64,000 bases of DNA from Pseudothauera lacus (GTDB taxonomy: Bacteria; Pseudomonadota; Gammaproteobacteria; Burkholderiales; Rhodocyclaceae), in assembly GCF_003034845.1 (NCBI RefSeq), contig NZ_PZKC01000001.1, forward strand, positions 62,001 to 126,000, in the 5' to 3' direction. Position 1 is the stretch's first letter, and each line of letters starts with the position of its first letter. Below, piece after piece: positions 59,270 to 64,000 of the stretch. The notes beneath the pieces were generated by a model, which saw nothing but the letters and a program-made list of their open reading frames with translations, was not told where the DNA came from and ran no database searches. A program made the translations under genes and the position numbers.

Positions 59270-60232
59270 TCAGGCCGGCTGCAGGCCGGGCAGTTCGGCA
59301 CTGCCGTAGAGGGTGTGGAACTCGTCCTCGGGAACCACCGTGACGGCGATCTCCGGCTCATGCTCGCCGCCACCGAGAATGACGCCGCGCAGCGGCGAGA
59401 CGTCGGCGAAATCGTGCCCCCAGCCGATGGTGATGTGTTCGAGGTCGGGCATCAGCGCATTGGTGGGATCGAAATCCACCCAGCCATGGCCGGGGCAATA
59501 CACCGCCACCCAGGCGTGGGTGGCATCGGCGCCGATCAGGCGGGCCTTGCCCGGCGGCGGCCGGGTGAGCAGATAGCCGCTGACGTAGCGCGCCGGCAGC
59601 CCCAGCGAGCGCAGGCAGGAGAGCATGAAGTGGGCAAAGTCCTGGCACACCCCGCGGCGGTGCTCGAAGACTTCGGTGACCGGCGTGGACACGTCGGTGG
59701 CTTCGGGGTCGAAGGTGAATTCGTCGAAGATGCGCCGCATCAGGCGGTTCACCCCCACCAGCAGCGGCGCGCCGGCGGCAAAGTCGGCGGCGGCGTAGTC
59801 GGCGAACTCGCGCTTGACGCGGACGTGGCGGGATTCGAAGAGATAGCCGCAGGCCTCCAGCCGGGCTTCGTCGAAACCGCGTCCGGCACGGTACTCGAGC
59901 ATCTCGCGGACTGTCTCCCAGGGTGGCGAATCGGCCAGTGCGGGGAGGTCGCGCTGCCTGAGCTCGACCCAGCTCTCGGCGCGGATGAAGAGGGCGTCGT
60001 GGTCGCGTTCGAAGTGCAGGGTCTCGACGAGGTTGCCGAGGCCGTCGACGAAGGCCTGCCGGCGTGCCGGTTCGGGGGCGATGTCGAGGCGATGCGCGCA
60101 GGTGTGCTGCCAGGGCAGCTCGCGCGGGGTGAGGCGCAGCAGCTGGCGCGATTCGCCGACCGGCTGGTCGTAGCGGTAACGGGTGTCGTGACGGATGTGA
60201 TAGCGCACGATGGCAGGTACGGCCTGGTTCAC
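59270..60232 (-). CDS. transglutaminase-like protease-fold protein
   Basis: 320 residues from GTG 60232, which overlaps the stop of the upstream gene (GTGA); GTG 60208 would give 312. An N-terminal bacterial transglutaminase domain (YHIRHDTRYRYDQPVGESRQ then LLRLTPRE) precedes the core: FEHRRGVCQDFAHFMLSCLR with the catalytic Cys, GADATHAWVAVYCPGHGWVD with the His, and DFDPTNALMPD with the Asp. No signal peptide. Such proteins are typical partners of alpha-E and circularly permuted ATP-grasp genes, as here. The substrate peptide is unknown. Confidence 0.92.
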   Translation of the reverse strand: MNQAVPAIVRYHIRHDTRYRYDQPVGESRQLLRLTPRELPWQHTCAHRLDIAPEPARRQAFVDGLGNLVETLHFERDHDALFIRAESWVELRQRDLPALADSPPWETVREMLEYRAGRGFDEARLEACGYLFESRHVRVKREFADYAAADFAAGAPLLVGVNRLMRRIFDEFTFDPEATDVSTPVTEVFEHRRGVCQDFAHFMLSCLRSLGLPARYVSGYLLTRPPPGKARLIGADATHAWVAVYCPGHGWVDFDPTNALMPDLEHITIGWGHDFADVSPLRGVILGGGEHEPEIAVTVVPEDEFHTLYGSAELPGLQPA

Positions 60233-62712
60233 GCCACCCTCCGCAGATGCATGGGACGCACGGTATGGATGAAGAAGCGCCGGTGCACCTCTTCGGAGAG
60301 GTTGCCGGCGGCATCCTCGGCTTCGGCCAGCAGGGTGCGCAGGGTGCGCACGGCCAGTTCGCAGTCCTCGGCTTCGAAACGGGTGAGGTCGAAGTCGGCG
60401 AGGCGGCGGGCGAGCGGGTCTATCATCAGTGAAGGGTAGGGGTGGCCGAGATCGCGCGCGGTGCGGGCCAGTTCGTTCTGCAGGGCTTCGACCTGGAAAG
60501 CCACCGAATGCGGGTTGCTGCCGTCGAACACGAGCAGGTGGGCGAGGGGCAGCAGTTCCGGTACGCGGCGGTAGCGCGCACGGTAGGTGACGATGGAGTT
60601 GGCCGCTTCGAGCAGCCATTCGAACATCCGCTCGCGCTCGCGCACGCCCTCCGCCAGCGGGCGCATGATCAGCGTGGACAGGCCGTACAGGCGTTCGATG
60701 CGGCGGCCGAGGATGAGGAAGCGCCAGCCCTCGTCACGGGTCATGTCGTCGAAGGCGAAGCCGGCCAGCGAGATGCACGACAGCATCACCTGATCGAGCG
60801 CCGAAAGGGCCTGGTCCACCGTTGCCACCGGGCGTGAGAGCAGTTGCTCGAGGTGGTTGAGGGCGTGCCAGTTGTCCGAGGACAGGCGCTCCTTGACGTG
60901 CCCGGCAGCATAGGCCAATGCACGCAGGTTGGCGGCCACAGAACCGGGCTGATCGGCGTCGACGAGGGCGGCGGTAAGGGCCTCTTCGAGCGGACGCGGG
61001 TCTTCCTTGCCGTCCTCGTCGGGCGGCAGCACGCCGCTGCGGCGGGCAGCGTCGAGGAGCCCGGAGAGACGCAGCTCCGTTTCCGGGTCGGAACTCGACA
61101 CACGCACCAGCGCGGCGCGCAGCAGGCGTGCACTGGCTTCGCAGCGCTCGGCGTAACGCCCCATCCAGAACAGGTTCTCGCCGACGCGGGAGGGGATGTC
61201 GGCGCCGCCGCAGACCAGGTCGATCACCCCCAGGCGGCGCTTCAGCAGGCTGGTGCGCACCACCGGTGCTTCGGCACGCACCCAGGTGTCCTTGGAGAGG
61301 CCGCCGCGCTGCATGGAGATTACCTCCATGCCGGCGCGCGGCGCCACACGGCCGAGGGCGCCGGGCATCACCGTGTAGCCGTCGGGAGTGGCCGCGGCAA
61401 ACACCCGCATGCCGACCGAGCGCGGCATCAGCTTGCGGTTCCACACCGGCGCCTGCGACAGGCGCACCCATTCCTGGCCAACGTAGGCATGGGGCTGGGC
61501 GACGATGCGCTCGATCATGCGACGGCGCGAGTCACCCTTCAGCTCGTGGCCGAATACCGCCTCCATGCGCATCGACGAGAAAGCCGGCTTGATCACCAGG
61601 TCGTCGAGGTGTTCGAGGACGTATTCGAGCGCCGGCTCCTCGCCGCACCACCACGTTGCCACCGACGGCATCAGCAGCGTTTCGCCGAGCAGGCGCTCGC
61701 AGATTGCCGGCAGGAAACCGAGCAGGGCGGCCGATTCGAGCACGCCGCTGCCGAGCTGGTTGGCCATCAGCACGCGCCCGGCACGGATCGCCCCCATCAG
61801 CCCGGGAATGCCCAGGGCCGAATCGGCACGCAGCTCCAGCGGATCGCAGAAGTCGTCGTCGAGGCGGCGCAGGATCGCGTGAACGCGGCGCAGACCGCGC
61901 AGGGTCTTGAGATAGACGGTGTCGTCGCGGACGGTGAGATCCTGCCCCTCGACGAGCGGGAAACCGAGGTAGCGGGCAAGAAAGGCGTGCTCGAAGTAGG
62001 TCTCGTTGTATGGTCCGGGGGTGAGCAGTACCGCCAGAGGGGCTTCGCCGTCGTGCGGTGCCAGGCGCGCGAGGCTGTCCTGGATGGCACGGAAGAAGCT
62101 CGCCAGCGGCTGCACGTGCAGCTCGCGGAAGGCATCGGGAAAGGTACGCGAGACGATGATGCGGTTCTGCAGCGCGTAGCCGGCCCCCGACGGGCCCTGG
62201 GTGCGGTCGGCGATCGCCCACCACTTGCCGTCCGGGGCGCGGGCGAGATCCACCGCGTAGCTGTGCAGCCAGATTCCCGCCGGCGGCAGCACGCCCTGGC
62301 ATGGCCACTTGTAGCCGTGCTGGCCGAATACCAGCGCCGGCGGCAGCAGGCCCTCGGTGAGCAGGCTGCGGGCGCCGTAGAGGTCGGCGAGAATGGCGTT
62401 GAGCAGGCGCGCGCGCTGCGCGACAGCGCTGCCCAGCTCCTCCCATTCCTCGCTGCCGACGATGAGCGGCAGCATGTCGAGTTCCCATGGGCGCTTGGTG
62501 CCCTTGGGGTCGGTGTACACGTTGTAGGTGACGCCGTCGGCTTCGATGGCGCCGCGCACGAAATCCGCGCGGTGGCCGAGGATGGATTCCGGGAAGCGCG
62601 CCAGACGCTCGGCGAAGGGCTGCCAGTGCGGCCGCGGCTGGCCGGGCGCGGCGAGCATTTCGTCGTAGCGGTCGGCGGCGTGCGGATAGCTTGCGATGAG
62701 GCCGGGAGGCAT
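60229..62712 (-). CDS. circularly permuted ATP-grasp / alpha-E fusion protein
   Basis: 827 residues. The N-terminal half (about 1-480) is the circularly permuted ATP-grasp type 2 domain: TYNVYTDPKGTKRPWELDML, ALVFGQHGYKWPCQGVLPPA, LLTPGPYNETYFEHAFLARY, NQLGSGVLESAALLGFLP and LVIKPAFSSMRMEAVFG. The C-terminal part (about 505-820) is an alpha-E domain, starting at SRVGENLFWMGRYAERCEAS. In many bacteria these are two adjacent genes; here they are one polypeptide. The ATP-grasp unit is predicted to form amide or peptide bonds. The stop overlaps the transglutaminase start. Confidence 0.93.
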   Translation of the reverse strand: MPPGLIASYPHAADRYDEMLAAPGQPRPHWQPFAERLARFPESILGHRADFVRGAIEADGVTYNVYTDPKGTKRPWELDMLPLIVGSEEWEELGSAVAQRARLLNAILADLYGARSLLTEGLLPPALVFGQHGYKWPCQGVLPPAGIWLHSYAVDLARAPDGKWWAIADRTQGPSGAGYALQNRIIVSRTFPDAFRELHVQPLASFFRAIQDSLARLAPHDGEAPLAVLLTPGPYNETYFEHAFLARYLGFPLVEGQDLTVRDDTVYLKTLRGLRRVHAILRRLDDDFCDPLELRADSALGIPGLMGAIRAGRVLMANQLGSGVLESAALLGFLPAICERLLGETLLMPSVATWWCGEEPALEYVLEHLDDLVIKPAFSSMRMEAVFGHELKGDSRRRMIERIVAQPHAYVGQEWVRLSQAPVWNRKLMPRSVGMRVFAAATPDGYTVMPGALGRVAPRAGMEVISMQRGGLSKDTWVRAEAPVVRTSLLKRRLGVIDLVCGGADIPSRVGENLFWMGRYAERCEASARLLRAALVRVSSSDPETELRLSGLLDAARRSGVLPPDEDGKEDPRPLEEALTAALVDADQPGSVAANLRALAYAAGHVKERLSSDNWHALNHLEQLLSRPVATVDQALSALDQVMLSCISLAGFAFDDMTRDEGWRFLILGRRIERLYGLSTLIMRPLAEGVRERERMFEWLLEAANSIVTYRARYRRVPELLPLAHLLVFDGSNPHSVAFQVEALQNELARTARDLGHPYPSLMIDPLARRLADFDLTRFEAEDCELAVRTLRTLLAEAEDAAGNLSEEVHRRFFIHTVRPMHLRRVA

Positions 62713-62739
62713 GAGCGGGCGGGATCCACCAAAAGTAAT

Positions 62740-62757
62740 GCCGCTCCGCGGAGCGGC
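62740..62757 (-). terminator. perfect 18-base palindrome, possible weak terminator/attenuator
   Basis: GCCGCTCCGCGGAGCGGC is self-complementary. On the reverse strand it is followed by ATTACTTTTGG, a modest U-rich tract. It lies in the 54 bases between the DUF2126 gene and the ATP-grasp/alpha-E gene, and could lower or separate downstream expression, or be a protein-binding site. Confidence 0.5.
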
Positions 62758-62766
62758 GGAACGGCG

Positions 62767-64000
62767 TCAGGACTGCCGCAAGTCTAGCGTGAACGGAAAC
62801 TCGGGGTTTATCCGGGCTTCCCCTGCGTGCAGCCCGCCGGGGGTGTGCCCCATGCGGAAGAAGCGCGCCAGGCGGCGGCTTTCGGCCTCGAAGGCGTTCA
62901 CCGGGAAGGTGTCGAAGTTGCGCCCTCCGGGGTGCGCCACATGGTACTGGCAGCCACCCAGGCTGCGGTCGTTCCAGGTGTCGACGAGGTCGAACACCAG
63001 CGGGCTGTCCACGCCGATGGTCGGATGCAGGCAGGACGGCGGCTGCCAGGCGCGGTAGCGTACCCCGGCGACGAACTCGCCGACTGTGCCGGTGGATACC
63101 AGCGGTACGGTCTCGCCGTTGCAGGTGACGCGGTAGCGCGCCGGCGGCGCCCCGCTGAGCTTGACCTGCAGGCGCTCGACGGAGGAATCGACATAGCGCA
63201 CGGTGCCGCCGATGGCGCCTTCCTCGCCCATCACATGCCAGGGTTCAAGCGCGGCGCGCAGCTCCAGGGTCATGCCCTTGACGGCGAAGTCGCCGTACTT
63301 GGGGAAGCGGAATTCCTGGTGCGGGGCGAACCATTCGGCGCGCAGCGGGTAGCCGGCGCGCTGCAGGTCGTCGATGACGTCGCAGAAGTCCTGCCAGACG
63401 AAGTGCGGCAGCAGGAAGCGGTCGTGCAGTTCGGTGCCCCAGCGCACCAGTTGTGGCGGCTCGTAGGGTGTCTTCCAGAAGCGTGCCACCAGCGCGCGCA
63501 GCAGCAGCTGCTGGGTGAGGCTCATGCGTGCGTGCGGGGGCATCTCGAAGGCGCGCAGTTCGAGCAGGCCAAGACGCCCGGTGGGTCCGTCGGGCGAATA
63601 CAGCTTGTCGACGCAGAATTCGGCACGATGGGTATTGCCGGTGACGTCGATGAGCAGGTTGCGCAGCAGACGGTCCACCATCCACGGCGGGCAGCCGTTC
63701 GTCCCCTGGGCGCAGATGCGCTCCATCTCGCGGAAGGCCAGCTCGATCTCGTACACCGAATCGTTGCGTGCCTCATCGATGCGCGGGGCCTGCGAGGTAG
63801 GGCCGATGAACATCCCCGAGAACAGGTAGGACAAGGAGGGGTGGTTGTGCCAGTAGGCGATCAGGCTCTTCAGCAGGTCGGGGCGGCGCAGGAAAGGCGA
63901 ATCGGCCGGCGTGGCGCCGCCGAGCACGAAGTGGTTGCCGCCGCCGGTGCCGGTGTGGCGGCCGTCGAGCATGAACTTCTCGGTGCTCAGGCGCGAATAA
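62767..64000 (-). CDS. DUF2126 protein, C-terminal part (cut by window edge)
   Basis: About 411 codons are visible, open to the right edge; the first in-window ATG (63972) is internal. [60 protein letters not shown], RTGxAEFC-like [20 protein letters not shown] and [20 protein letters not shown] are typical of the C-terminal DUF2126 region that follows a transglutaminase domain in proteins of about 1100 residues. The missing N-terminus is expected to carry that domain. It is upstream of the ATP-grasp/alpha-E gene on the same strand. Confidence 0.9.
   Translation of the reverse strand, partial: YSRLSTEKFMLDGRHTGTGGGNHFVLGGATPADSPFLRRPDLLKSLIAYWHNHPSLSYLFSGMFIGPTSQAPRIDEARNDSVYEIELAFREMERICAQGTNGCPPWMVDRLLRNLLIDVTGNTHRAEFCVDKLYSPDGPTGRLGLLELRAFEMPPHARMSLTQQLLLRALVARFWKTPYEPPQLVRWGTELHDRFLLPHFVWQDFCDVIDDLQRAGYPLRAEWFAPHQEFRFPKYGDFAVKGMTLELRAALEPWHVMGEEGAIGGTVRYVDSSVERLQVKLSGAPPARYRVTCNGETVPLVSTGTVGEFVAGVRYRAWQPPSCLHPTIGVDSPLVFDLVDTWNDRSLGGCQYHVAHPGGRNFDTFPVNAFEAESRRLARFFRMGHTPGGLHAGEARINPEFPFTLDLRQS

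Overview
The window reads as chromosomal DNA of a GC-rich betaproteobacterium, most likely Rhodocyclales (Thauera/Azoarcus-like). This rests on the conserved order nadB - rpoE-rseA-rseB-rseC - lepA-lepB-rnc-era-recO-pdxJ-acpS-nagZ-uvrC - pgsA - tRNA-Gly - tRNA-Cys, on uniformly GC-rich third codon positions, and on the gene types present (flavocytochrome c, many cyclic-di-GMP proteins, MASE1/CHASE sensors). No insertion sequence, phage, CRISPR array or integron was seen. The gene density is high, and no stretch of more than about 300 bases lacks a gene.

Layout. 1-13378: nadB (cut by the left edge), the envelope-stress sigma factor with its regulators, then a long co-directional run of translation, secretion, RNA, DNA-repair and cofactor genes, many joined by ATGA/GTGA overlaps. 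13397-19447: a membrane alpha/beta hydrolase, pgsA, two tRNA genes with a strong promoter and a terminator, and a large MASE1-CHASE-PAS-GGDEF-EAL protein. 19576-33779: ppiD and fabI facing each other across a symmetrical terminator, a peptide-type ABC importer without an ATPase gene, selO, smpB, ratA-rnfH, guaB and guaA. 33795-43104: a signalling block. It holds a CHASE2 adenylate/guanylate cyclase divergent from a FecR-domain protein, followed by a reverse-strand run of PAS histidine kinase, GAF-fused secretion-type ATPase and GAF-HD-GYP protein. 43226-51415: tadA, an L,D-transpeptidase-like gene, GNAT, NRDE-DUF4936-ygfZ, and mltG-tmk-holB-pilZ-tatD-ankyrin. 51512-55535: a monoheme cytochrome with a Tat-exported flavocytochrome c sulfide dehydrogenase flavoprotein, facing a SulP transporter-Usp pair. 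55779-64000: a GGDEF-EAL protein, a histone-deacetylase-like hydrolase, and a transglutaminase / circularly permuted ATP-grasp-alpha-E / DUF2126 cluster that runs off the right edge.

How it fits together. The left part is a conserved core in which envelope stress control (RpoE/Rse), signal peptidase, PpiD and MltG look after envelope and growth. Against this core sit an unusual number of second-messenger genes: two GGDEF-EAL proteins, one HD-GYP, one PilZ, one MshEN-like ATPase and one class III cyclase. The two parts I would look at first for undescribed biology are (a) the reverse-strand histidine kinase / GAF-ATPase / GAF-HD-GYP run, which looks like a self-contained c-di-GMP-linked motor ATPase module without pilins or secretion partners, and (b) the ATP-grasp/alpha-E/transglutaminase/DUF2126 cluster with a deacetylase-family gene directly downstream, which looks like a peptide-ligation or peptide-tagging system of unknown product. 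All functions are read from sequence motifs and family knowledge; no database search was run.
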